Below the pieces are notes generated by a model. It ran no database searches. It was not told the DNA's origin and saw only the letters and a list, made by a program, of their open reading frames with translations. Positions 1-7,669 of a DNA stretch of 64,000 bases are shown here, piece after piece (position 1 is the stretch's first letter; each line of letters begins with the position of its first letter). The DNA comes from Actinomycetota bacterium. Lineage in GTDB: Bacteria; Actinomycetota; Coriobacteriia; Anaerosomatales; UBA912. Both the position numbers and the translations under genes were made by a program. Location: the NCBI GenBank assembly GCA_018334075.1, contig JAGXSC010000021.1:24712-88711 (forward strand). The letters run 5' to 3'.

Positions 1-2663
1 GGTCCAACTCCTGGCCTTCTGTGCTCAGCTGAGAGATCCACGTAGTGACACGCCCTGCAGTTCTGCTGCAGTGTTGCCTGATGAGCGGCTGCCGGATAGT
101 GCCTCTGCTCTACAGGCGAGTAATCATGACAGTTGACGCACCTGGCGGTTACTGTAGTGTCCACTGCCGCGTTATGGCAGGTTCCACACTCAGGATGCAG
201 GGCAATCACATCCGCGGTCCTGTGGCACGCGACGCACTCCTGGCTATCTGGCGCCTGATGAATTACATCAATGTCTCCGTGCACGACGTGGCACGTCGAG
301 CAGTCCGCCGTGGCCCTACTCCAGTCAATGCGAGCTGTATCGGTGTTTAGATGACATAGCGCACAGGTATCGGTGTACTGGGGATACCTGTCCATAAACG
401 GCTCATGCACCTGAGGTAGCATGTTCGAGCCATGGCATCCCGCCAAGGCGCACGAGGGATCCATTGCGCCAAACTCATGCAGGGTGTCCATATTCCGATG
501 GTATTCAACGCCGGTGACAGCATGACAGCTTGAACACTCCGCGGTCTCGGCGGCCAGGTCAGGTACGCGCGCTCGATTTGCATGACAGACGTTGCAACTT
601 TGCGGAGCTCCTGCGTGCAATGGCGCGACGTCTATGGCACCATCAACAATGACACCATGGCAACGCCCGCATCCCGCAACCGATGCAGTACTGGTGGCAA
701 GATGCGCTGTCAAATCATCATGATAAGTAACATGGCAGGCTGTGCATCGGGTATCGCGCGCGTCGATCGCGGCTTCCGATCGCTGACCCATCTCGCCTTC
801 GAAGTAAGAGTGACATATCGCGCAACCGGTAAGTTGGCGTCCGGAAGGAGTCGTTGCGGTCATCCCAGTACCGTGCTCTATCGTCAGGTCGGCGGAGTGA
901 CAGCTAACGCACGATACCTCGGGATCCTCGGCGAACACAGACTGATGTATCTCACCGATCGGCCCATGAACATCGTGACACGCATTGCAACCTGTCTGCC
1001 GGGTAGCGATTGCGATGCCGGTTCTCAAATCAGTGGACCGATGACAGCTTGCGCAAGACAAGGCGTTGCCTCGTGCGTCGTAGCGCGGCAGCCGGGTCAC
1101 CACTTCGACTCCACCCACCATTTCAAAGGTGCCCATATGCTCATCAACAAGGTTGCTGGTATGGCACATCGCACAGTCGGTAGTGGCCGGGCCAGCCAGT
1201 GACCCCGTCCAGTATGCGTAATTTGGTATCCCGCCGGCTCCAATCAATAGTGGACTGGCCCAATGCACCGGCCTGTGAGCCACGTCTTGCTCCACTCTTA
1301 CGTGGCAGGCGTCACATGCGGTCTGACGCTGCTCGATCGCCCTGATGACAACAGGATCCGCGGAACGATGACAGTCCATACATGTAAAATCGCGGACGAT
1401 TTCCGTGTGGGCCAGCATCAGGTCGGGAGTGGTATGACAGCCATCTCCGCCGCAACCCGCCATATCCCACGTGCTGCGATGCGCAACTTCGTCGTAGTGC
1501 TGCTCGAAAGTGAAATGGCACACAGTGCAATCGCCTGTAGCCGGCAAGGTCGCAGGCTGAGACGGTGCGACCGGCGAATGGCACACCAGGCAAGATCGCC
1601 TTTCGGGGATCGCCGGATATACCGCGGCGGTGTGAATCTCGGCAAGATCGGTCCCGGCATGGCAGGCAAGGCAGACCTCACCGGCCGCCACTATCACATG
1701 CCCGGCTTCCGCCGCAGCATGATATGGATCCGCGGAACCGACTGTGTGACAGCCGCCTTGTATGCAGCTCTGATTCCATACCGTATAAGTATCACGCGGG
1801 TAGGGATGGCAGACCGCACACCCGATCCCCGTAGTGCTCGCGCTGGGTCTCTGATGCTCGGCTTCCAGATCAAGAGCGTGACATGAGGAGCAGGTGACTC
1901 CCTCGATCACTCCATCTTCGGCGACGTGATCGATGCTTTCGTAGCCATGATACGCCTCGTACCCGACATGACAGACATCGGCACATCCTGGTGAAAACCC
2001 AGGAAGCCCAGCTTGCGATACAGCATGACACGCAGGGTTTATGCACGTCGATGTCGTAACACCCACAATAAGTCCATCGGTTTGTCTCATCGGGACAGCG
2101 GGATAATCCGGCAGCGCGTGATTCTCATGAGCCACAGGGGCCACATGACAGGCCGAGCAGGCTGCCGAGGCATGACATCGCGAGCACTGTGGGTACTCGT
2201 CACCGAACTCCCGCTCAACCCAATCCTCTGTGATATGAATCTGATGGAGGGCGGCGGGAGAGGCCAGTAAGGACTGCGCGTTCGCAAAAAACCCGTACTC
2301 CGTCAAAGTCAGATTGTTCACCCGAGGCTCGGGCATCGGGAACCAAAAGTCCTGCGAGCCATCGTGACAGCTATGACAGAACCTCATCTCCGCATGGTAG
2401 TGAATCAATACGTCCCTACCTGCCCAGCGAGTTTGGTCGGGAAGATTGAAGTGACATGTTCGACATCGGTTGTAATCAACCAGCTCAGACACAGAAAAGT
2501 TGACTCGGCTGAATACGGGAGCGTCGGCCGCTACGTCGTGACACGCGATACACTCAGCGTTGGTCTCGAAAGGCGGCTCCGGCAGTGCAGCAAAAGCTGA
2601 CGTCGTCCCCCAAAAAAAGGCAGAAACCAACATTAACGCAATAACCCCAAATCGAACACGCAT
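1..2663 (-). CDS. very large exported multiheme cytochrome c (C-terminus beyond window)
   Basis: An open reading frame starts at ATG 2663 and runs without a stop off the left edge, giving 887 codons. The first ~25 residues are a signal peptide: basic start, hydrophobic core, cleavage near TSAFA-ALPEP. I count 32 heme-attachment motifs, about one per 28 residues: 27 are CXXCH (for example CIACH, CRTCH, CHSCH), four are CX4CH (CINPACH, CIQGGCH, CGGDGCH, CALAGCH) and one is CX3CH (CADVCH). Many extra histidines could serve as distal ligands. The family role is electron transfer outside the cytoplasmic membrane; extracellular respiration is an inference. A purine-rich stretch (AGGAG) lies about 14 bases before the ATG. 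The next gene upstream, a TolB-like protein, is on the same strand. Terminal reductase or anchor domains may lie outside the window. The cytochrome call is near certain; the partner and acceptor are unknown. Confidence 0.95.
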   Translation of the reverse strand, partial: MRVRFGVIALMLVSAFFWGTTSAFAALPEPPFETNAECIACHDVAADAPVFSRVNFSVSELVDYNRCRTCHFNLPDQTRWAGRDVLIHYHAEMRFCHSCHDGSQDFWFPMPEPRVNNLTLTEYGFFANAQSLLASPAALHQIHITEDWVEREFGDEYPQCSRCHASAACSACHVAPVAHENHALPDYPAVPMRQTDGLIVGVTTSTCINPACHAVSQAGLPGFSPGCADVCHVGYEAYHGYESIDHVAEDGVIEGVTCSSCHALDLEAEHQRPSASTTGIGCAVCHPYPRDTYTVWNQSCIQGGCHTVGSADPYHAAAEAGHVIVAAGEVCLACHAGTDLAEIHTAAVYPAIPERRSCLVCHSPVAPSQPATLPATGDCTVCHFTFEQHYDEVAHRSTWDMAGCGGDGCHTTPDLMLAHTEIVRDFTCMDCHRSADPVVIRAIEQRQTACDACHVRVEQDVAHRPVHWASPLLIGAGGIPNYAYWTGSLAGPATTDCAMCHTSNLVDEHMGTFEMVGGVEVVTRLPRYDARGNALSCASCHRSTDLRTGIAIATRQTGCNACHDVHGPIGEIHQSVFAEDPEVSCVSCHSADLTIEHGTGMTATTPSGRQLTGCAICHSYFEGEMGQRSEAAIDARDTRCTACHVTYHDDLTAHLATSTASVAGCGRCHGVIVDGAIDVAPLHAGAPQSCNVCHANRARVPDLAAETAECSSCHAVTGVEYHRNMDTLHEFGAMDPSCALAGCHGSNMLPQVHEPFMDRYPQYTDTCALCHLNTDTARIDWSRATADCSTCHVVHGDIDVIHQAPDSQECVACHRTADVIALHPECGTCHNAAVDTTVTARCVNCHDYSPVEQRHYPAAAHQATLQQNCRACHYVDLSAEHRRPGVG

Positions 2664-2713
2664 AGCGACAGCCGCCCTCTCCTAAAGCCGCATTGGCTAC
2701 TATGCGTAAAGTA

Positions 2714-2729
2714 TGTGATTTACATCACA
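2714..2729. promoter_or_regulatory. Crp/Fnr-superfamily type operator palindrome
   Basis: The sequence TGTGA-TTTACA-TCACA is a perfect inverted repeat with 5-bp half-sites and a 6-bp spacer, which is the Crp consensus arrangement. Its centre lies about 58 bp upstream of the cytochrome ATG, in a short gap that otherwise holds no gene. A Crp/Fnr-family regulator controlling the cytochrome is plausible. No regulator gene is in the window, and no clear -10 box can be placed relative to the site. Confidence 0.6.
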
Positions 2730-2750
2730 ATTCCACAATACCCCCTAGGG

Positions 2751-2799
2751 GATAATCGCAAATAATTCCCCGATAATCCTGCCTCAATCGCCTATTATC
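2751..2799. repeat. three 7-mers phased at exactly 21 bp upstream of the cytochrome gene
   Basis: GATAATC at 2751-2757, GATAATC at 2772-2778 and TATTATC at 2793-2799 are spaced exactly 21 bp apart, two helical turns. The last two copies extend into a longer imperfect repeat ending in ATCCTGC. The array lies between the stop of the TolB-like gene and the Crp-type palindrome, so it occupies the upstream control region of the cytochrome. It could be a binding array for a response regulator; that role is inferred. Confidence 0.5.
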
Positions 2800-2813
2800 C
2801 TGCTTGGCACCGG

Positions 2814-4058
2814 TCAACGAGCACCCTGAACTACCACTTCTCGGCCTGTTCCGTCTTTACGCGCCCCCAGCAAGGAACTTGACTCTCCCTGAAAGGCATT
2901 GCCCTCGAAGAATCTTACTTCCGCGCCATCGGCGGTCCATCCCATCGGATAGGTATCACGCCTCACCGTAAGGTGGGTCACGCCCCCGGTACCCAAGTCG
3001 ATCACTTGGACCCTGGAGTAACCGTCATCCCCAGAAAGAGTCGCCAAAACATGCCTGCCCGTAGGCGACAAACGCAAGTCGCTGTAGCCAAACGGCCGGT
3101 TTCCTGGAGACCCCTGTATGACCCGCCGAGAATCCCTGCCATCGATTGCGGCAATCCATATCGCCGGACCCGTGCCACCCATCGATCCGCCGCCGGTAGC
3201 GTAGACGACCCTGCCCGACATGACATCGATAGCGTTGACGCGGGCTGCCGTCTTTGATCTTGAAAGCGCGCTGCCGGGCCTGAGCACCCAGAAATACGCC
3301 TGCTCGGCCTCAGGTTTGGCAGGATCAAAAGGTGGGATCGCAACCACGGTTCCATCCGCCGCAGCTGCTGGAGAGTGCCCATCGACGACCTTTTGCGCTC
3401 CGCCTCCCGACACAGGCAGCCTCCAAACCTCAGGACTCGCCGAGCCTGAAGTCACACGCACATATAGCACAGCCGAGGAGTCTTTGAGCCAAACAGGACG
3501 CATAGCCTCGGCGGGACCAGCGCTCCTCGCGACTCCTGTCGAGACGTTCACGAGAACAATCGACCCATCATGCACCGTCGCGATAAAAGCGCCGTTCGGA
3601 GAGAGTGTGATCGGGCCAGTCCCGAGCGAGGCGACCCTCACGGGGTCACGCCCGTCCTCACAAGCCACCCACACTGCGTCTTCAAGGCGATAGGCGATCC
3701 GCCCGCGAAGGCCACCGGCGCCAGTAGCTGCCTGACTGCCGGTCGTAGTTTCCGTCTTCGGAGGCGCGGCGGAGGTGGCGGCCGGCGTCGGTTCAGCTGT
3801 CGGCGTCGGTTCAGCTGTCGGCCCACCAGAAGCATTCGAGGAAGTCGTGTCGCGATCACCGGATCCTGAACGGTTTTCGGTGGTGTCAGCGACCTGTCCG
3901 CGCTCATCTTTGGCGCTCGGGTCCTGAAAATAGACCGCAACGGCAATGGCTGTCACGACAATCGCAGTGATAGCCGCTACCATGACCGTCTTTCGCCTGG
4001 GGCTGGCGGCTGCAAGCTGCTTCAGAATCTCGCCAACCGCCTCACGTCGGCCCTTCAT
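2814..4058 (-). CDS. membrane-anchored TolB-like beta-propeller protein
   Basis: The 414-residue protein has a short basic cytoplasmic start, one membrane segment at about residues 25-43 (MVAAITAIVVTAIAVAVYF), a long Pro/Thr/Ala-rich linker at about 50-115, and a C-terminal domain with WD40-like or PD40-like blades of the TolB kind (LSPNGAFIATVHDG, LSPTGRHVLATLSGDDG). The propeller would sit outside the membrane. It starts 15 bp after the isocitrate dehydrogenase gene, so it may be the last gene of that operon, and it precedes the cytochrome gene. GGGAG lies 11 bases before the ATG. The precise function is not recognisable; binding of protein or ligand is the usual role of such propellers. 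Confidence 0.75.
   Translation of the reverse strand: MKGRREAVGEILKQLAAASPRRKTVMVAAITAIVVTAIAVAVYFQDPSAKDERGQVADTTENRSGSGDRDTTSSNASGGPTAEPTPTAEPTPAATSAAPPKTETTTGSQAATGAGGLRGRIAYRLEDAVWVACEDGRDPVRVASLGTGPITLSPNGAFIATVHDGSIVLVNVSTGVARSAGPAEAMRPVWLKDSSAVLYVRVTSGSASPEVWRLPVSGGGAQKVVDGHSPAAAADGTVVAIPPFDPAKPEAEQAYFWVLRPGSALSRSKTAARVNAIDVMSGRVVYATGGGSMGGTGPAIWIAAIDGRDSRRVIQGSPGNRPFGYSDLRLSPTGRHVLATLSGDDGYSRVQVIDLGTGGVTHLTVRRDTYPMGWTADGAEVRFFEGNAFQGESSSLLGARKDGTGREVVVQGAR
3783..3818. repeat. 18-bp tandem direct repeat in the linker of the TolB-like gene
   Basis: Two exact copies of an 18-bp unit beginning CGGCGTCGGTTC (3783-3800 and 3801-3818) encode the repeated hexapeptide PTAEPT in the proline-rich extracellular linker. 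A unit length divisible by three lets copy number vary without changing frame. Confidence 0.8.
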
Positions 4059-4073
4059 CGCCGAAAACGCTCC

Positions 4074-5168
4074 CTACGCCATCGCCTCAATCAGTGCATC
4101 GGCATACTCCTGCGTGCCGACAGCGCCATCAGTGTTTCCATAACGCGAGCGCCTGATATCGTAGGTGACCTTCTCGCCGGCGCCAATGACCTCGTACACG
4201 GCGCCTAGGAGACGGTCAGCCGCATCGCTCTCGCCGAGGTGTCTTAGCATGAGCGTCGCCGAGAGAATCTGCGCCGTCGGGTTTGCCATGTTCTTGCCTG
4301 CGTACTTTGGCGCCGAGCCATGTACCGGCTCGAACAGAGCGCACTCGGTGCCAATGTTCGCTCCGGGAGCAATGCCCAGTCCTCCGACAAGACCGGCGGA
4401 CAGATCGGAAACTATGTCCCCGTAAAGGTTGGGCAGCACGAGTACGTCCCACCATTTCGGGTGAAGCACCAGCTGCATGCAGGTGGCGTCCACTATGTAA
4501 TCCTCAAACTCAATTCCGCTGTCGGAGTACTCTTGCGCCACCTCACGGGCGACCTTGAGAAAGAGTCCGTCGGAGTGCTTGAGGATGTTTGCCTTATGCA
4601 CCGCTGTGATTTTTTTCCGGCCGTTTGCTATCGCGTAATCAAAGGCGAACTTCACGATTCGCCTTGTGCCAGTGATCGATATCGGCTTTATAGACAGTCC
4701 GGAGTCCGGACGGATCTTTCCGGCACCACGCTCTTCGGCAAACCGGATGAGATCGGCGGCGTCCTGTGAGCCCTGCTCGAACTCGACTCCAGCGTAGAGG
4801 TCTTCCGTGTTCTCCCTGACGATTACCAGGTCGATATCCTCGAAACGCGCGCCGCTGCCGGGAATCGAAAACGCGGGGCGGAGACAGGCGTAAAGATCGA
4901 GCTCTTTGCGCAAGGCGACATTGACGCTGCGAAAGCCAGTACCTACAGGCGTCGTAATCGGGCCCTTGATAGCGACCTTGTTCTTGCGGACGGATTCCAG
5001 CACCTCGTCTGGCAGGGGTGTTCCGTACTCGGCCATTACATCCGTGCCGGCGTAAGCGAACTCCCACTCAATATCCACGCCCGTTGCCTCAACGACGCGG
5101 ATCATGGCCTGGGTTAGCTCAGGACCAATACCATCGCCGGGAATCACTGTTACCGTGTGCCTCGTCAT
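4074..5168 (-). CDS. icd: isocitrate dehydrogenase, NADP+-type signature
   Basis: The 364-residue protein belongs to the isocitrate/isopropylmalate dehydrogenase family and oxidatively decarboxylates isocitrate to 2-oxoglutarate. The substrate loop FRSVNVALRKELDLYACLRP carries Ser81 and Asn83, equivalent to E. coli Icd Ser113 and Asn115, which bind the isocitrate gamma-carboxylate; isopropylmalate and homoisocitrate enzymes differ here. The cofactor determinants also match the NADP+ enzyme: Lys288-Tyr289 (HGSAPKYAG), Tyr336 and Arg340 (VTYDIRR) correspond to E. coli Lys344, Tyr345, Tyr391 and Arg395. GGAGG precedes the ATG by 10 bases. It is the last enzyme of an operon running from the synthase at 8863. 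The substrate assignment is strong; automatic annotation may call it isopropylmalate or homoisocitrate dehydrogenase because of its neighbours. Confidence 0.9.
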   Translation of the reverse strand: MTRHTVTVIPGDGIGPELTQAMIRVVEATGVDIEWEFAYAGTDVMAEYGTPLPDEVLESVRKNKVAIKGPITTPVGTGFRSVNVALRKELDLYACLRPAFSIPGSGARFEDIDLVIVRENTEDLYAGVEFEQGSQDAADLIRFAEERGAGKIRPDSGLSIKPISITGTRRIVKFAFDYAIANGRKKITAVHKANILKHSDGLFLKVAREVAQEYSDSGIEFEDYIVDATCMQLVLHPKWWDVLVLPNLYGDIVSDLSAGLVGGLGIAPGANIGTECALFEPVHGSAPKYAGKNMANPTAQILSATLMLRHLGESDAADRLLGAVYEVIGAGEKVTYDIRRSRYGNTDGAVGTQEYADALIEAMA

Positions 5169-5186
5169 GCGTTGCAGACCTCCATT

Positions 5187-5876
5187 TCAGCGCTTCAGTT
5201 TCTTCTTCTTTGTTGGCGCACATCCAACTATCATTCTGGCCCGATGGCCGACGATACCTTTAGCGGTTTCCGCATCAAACTCCATCCTTTTGGCAGCCGC
5301 CAACTTCACCTCATCTGAGGCGGCACCGGTCACGAGACGATACACTCCCAGAAGCATACTCGGGAACTCCGGATCCCCATGATAGACGCGAACCGCCTCA
5401 TCGATGAAGGGCCAAACCTTCTCCGAGCGATGGGCGGTCGTTGCGCCATAAGAACACAGCAGTTGAAACGCAGCGAGTCGGGTAATCCCGGACTCTGCGT
5501 CGTGCAGGGATGTAACCGTAGCGCCGATGGCCCGATCCGCGACCCTTGCATCCTGGGCCACCATCTTCTCCAGCGCGGCGAGTATCTCCCAGCGCGTTTG
5601 CGCCTCCGGTCTCAAAAGGGCATCGGCGAGCTCGGGTCCGTAACCCCTGAGCAGATCCGGCCTGCTTTCCGTCAACAAGCGCACTACACGAGCAGCAAGC
5701 GTGCGCTGCGTCCTTCGATCGCACGACAGTGAGCCCACCACCAAAAGCAGTGTCTCCTCGCTGCCGGAAGCCATCTCGGCGATCTCTTCGACCGTGCCTC
5801 TAAGGAGAGCGCCATCGGCTTCGGGTGTATTCTTTTCGAGTGCCTTCTTTTTGCTCACTGCCACTGTCCATCCCAT
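5187..5876 (-). CDS. HEAT-like helical repeat protein of unknown role
   Basis: The 229-residue, probably cytoplasmic protein is rich in paired amphipathic helices of HEAT or armadillo type (RTLAARVVRLLTESRP, TRWEILAALEKMVAQDARV, ITRLAAFQLLCSYG). It ends in a lysine-rich tail (TKKKKLKR). No catalytic motif is visible. It sits between the small dehydratase subunit (13 bp upstream) and icd (18 bp downstream), so it is co-transcribed with the 2-oxoglutarate operon. A scaffold or assembly role is a guess. A GTG at 5864 is an alternative start. Confidence 0.7.
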   Translation of the reverse strand: MGWTVAVSKKKALEKNTPEADGALLRGTVEEIAEMASGSEETLLLVVGSLSCDRRTQRTLAARVVRLLTESRPDLLRGYGPELADALLRPEAQTRWEILAALEKMVAQDARVADRAIGATVTSLHDAESGITRLAAFQLLCSYGATTAHRSEKVWPFIDEAVRVYHGDPEFPSMLLGVYRLVTGAASDEVKLAAAKRMEFDAETAKGIVGHRARMIVGCAPTKKKKLKR

Positions 5877-5889
5877 TTAAAAACGCGAC

Positions 5890-6393
5890 CTACAGCGCGA
5901 ATCCGCCGTGTTTCTTGAAGTGCTCCACCAGGCCGCCATCGGCCAAAAGCTGCGCCATCACCGGAGGCAGTGGCGGAAAGGGTATCTCTGTGCCCTTGGT
6001 GTGGTTGGTGATGATTCCAGCCGTCAAATCGACAGTGAGCTCATCGCCGTCATCGATCAGATCGGTATCGCACTCGACAACGGGAAGTCCTGTGTTGATC
6101 GCATTGCGAAAGAATATCCTGGCGAAACTCTTGGCCAGCACAGCTTTTGTGTTGCTGTGAATCAATACCAACGGCGCCTGCTCACGGCTGGATCCCATGC
6201 CGAAGTTCTTCCCGGCGACAAGAAATCCGCCTTCCGGGCTGACCTTCTCGTAGTACCGGGGATCGAGGTCTTCCATGGCGTGAACCGCCATCGCTTCCAT
6301 ATCAGCCGATTTGAACTTGTACTTGCCGGAAATTATGTAATCGGTATTGATGTCGTCACCGTATTTATATGCCTTCGCGGAAAGCGTCTTCAT
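5890..6393 (-). CDS. aconitase/homoaconitase-family dehydratase, small (swivel) subunit
   Basis: The 167-residue protein is of LeuD/homoaconitase small-subunit length. It starts with the family motif YGDDINTDYIISGKYK and contains GSSREQAP at residues 67-74, the substrate-binding loop (LeuD usually has GSSREHAP). The substrate-specificity stretch after the first motif reads YKFK, unlike the typical isopropylmalate isomerase sequence. Its ATG overlaps the stop of the large subunit by four bases, so the two are translationally coupled. Given the downstream isocitrate dehydrogenase, the likely reaction is citrate to isocitrate via cis-aconitate. That specificity is inferred from context. Confidence 0.85.
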   Translation of the reverse strand: MKTLSAKAYKYGDDINTDYIISGKYKFKSADMEAMAVHAMEDLDPRYYEKVSPEGGFLVAGKNFGMGSSREQAPLVLIHSNTKAVLAKSFARIFFRNAINTGLPVVECDTDLIDDGDELTVDLTAGIITNHTKGTEIPFPPLPPVMAQLLADGGLVEHFKKHGGFAL

Positions 6394-7658
6394 GAAAGCA
6401 CCTCTCTGGGGTCGACTATTTTGCCCTCAAGCACCGAAGCGGCGACCGTGGCTGGAGAACCTAGGTAGATAAACGCGTTGCTATTACCCATGCGCCCCTT
6501 GAAGTTTCTGTTGGCGGTGCTTATCACATTCTCGCCATCGGACGGCACTCCATTGTGGGTTCCCACGCAAGGACCGCAACCCGGAGTAACAAAGACAGCG
6601 CCTGCCTCGATAAGATCGCTCACATAACCGGCGTTCATCGCGTCGAGAAAAATCCGCTTGCTCGCTGGCGCAACGATGAGACGCACGTCAGGATGAATCT
6701 TTCTCCCGCGCAAAATGTCAGCCGCGATCTTCAAGTCCTCAAAACGGCCATTGGTACACGTGCCGAGAACACCCTGGGCGATTGGAGTGCCTGCTACCTC
6801 CTCGATGGGAGAGACATTGTCCACCGCATGGGGTTTGGCGATCTGGGGACCTATCCCAGATACATCGAAAGTCAGCTCTCTAATATATGTAGCATCTTCG
6901 TCGGGCTCAACGGGAGCGGGGGATTTTGGACTCCTACCCTCAAACCAGGCCAGAGTCTTGGCGTCGGCCTTCATGAGACCGGCCTTCGCGCCCACCTCGA
7001 CCGCCATGTTAGAGATCGTCATCCGGGCGTCTATCGACAGCGCATCTATTACCGGCCCGTGAAACTCTATGGCCTCATATGTCGCGCCGTCCACGCCGAT
7101 CTTTCCCGAGAGATGCAAAATAAGGTCCTTGCTATAGACACCGGGCTGTAGCTCGCCCTCGTAGGTGACCCTCATGGTCGAAGGCACCTTGAACCAGAGC
7201 TTGCCCGAAGCCATCGCTGCCGCCCCATCGGTGCTGCCCACTCCGGTGGAAAAAACATTGAGCGCACCATAGGTGCACGTGTGGCTGTCACAGCCAACCA
7301 TGAGATCACCCGGGACGACATGCCCGTGCTCCGGGATTAGCTGGTGACAAACTCCCTCACCGATGTCGTATATCTTGCAGCCTGTCTTCTTGCAAAAGTC
7401 ACGCATGATCGTATGCAGAGCACTGACACCCTCGATAGGGCTGGGGCTGCTGTGGTCTATGACTAAAGCGACCTTCGCAGGGTCGAAAAGGCTCTCGACA
7501 CCCATCTTTTCCAGTGCGCGAATCGCAAGGGGCGACGTGCCGTCCTGTCCCATCACGAAATCAACATCGGCGATAACGATGTCGCCGGCACGCGCATCGA
7601 TACCCGAGTGTGCCGAGAGTATTTTCTCGGAGATTGTTTTGCCAGAAATCTTGACCAC
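6390..7658 (-). CDS. aconitase/homoaconitase-family dehydratase, large Fe-S subunit
   Basis: The 422-residue protein matches the two-subunit LeuC/homoaconitase type. The three 4Fe-4S ligands are Cys301 (GTCTNGR), Cys361 and Cys364 (PGCGPCVG). The motifs VGCDSHTCTYGAL and FSTGVGSTDGA line the active site. Together with the overlapping small subunit it isomerises a 2-hydroxy-tricarboxylate by dehydration and rehydration. Isopropylmalate isomerase or homoaconitase would be the usual automatic names. An isocitrate-specific dehydrogenase in the same operon argues that it works as aconitase. An 11-bp gap separates it from the synthase gene upstream. Confidence 0.85.
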   Translation of the reverse strand: MVKISGKTISEKILSAHSGIDARAGDIVIADVDFVMGQDGTSPLAIRALEKMGVESLFDPAKVALVIDHSSPSPIEGVSALHTIMRDFCKKTGCKIYDIGEGVCHQLIPEHGHVVPGDLMVGCDSHTCTYGALNVFSTGVGSTDGAAAMASGKLWFKVPSTMRVTYEGELQPGVYSKDLILHLSGKIGVDGATYEAIEFHGPVIDALSIDARMTISNMAVEVGAKAGLMKADAKTLAWFEGRSPKSPAPVEPDEDATYIRELTFDVSGIGPQIAKPHAVDNVSPIEEVAGTPIAQGVLGTCTNGRFEDLKIAADILRGRKIHPDVRLIVAPASKRIFLDAMNAGYVSDLIEAGAVFVTPGCGPCVGTHNGVPSDGENVISTANRNFKGRMGNSNAFIYLGSPATVAASVLEGKIVDPREVLS

Positions 7659-7669
7659 CCTTTCGCTGA

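Noticed and set aside
45..2600. Several plus-strand frames of 78-207 residues opposite the cytochrome
   Set aside because: They are antisense shadows; the minus strand carries one continuous frame with 32 heme motifs and a signal peptide.
2742..2751. CCCCTAGGGG palindrome as a terminator
   Set aside because: No loop or U-tract; at best a protein-binding palindrome, so not annotated as a terminator.
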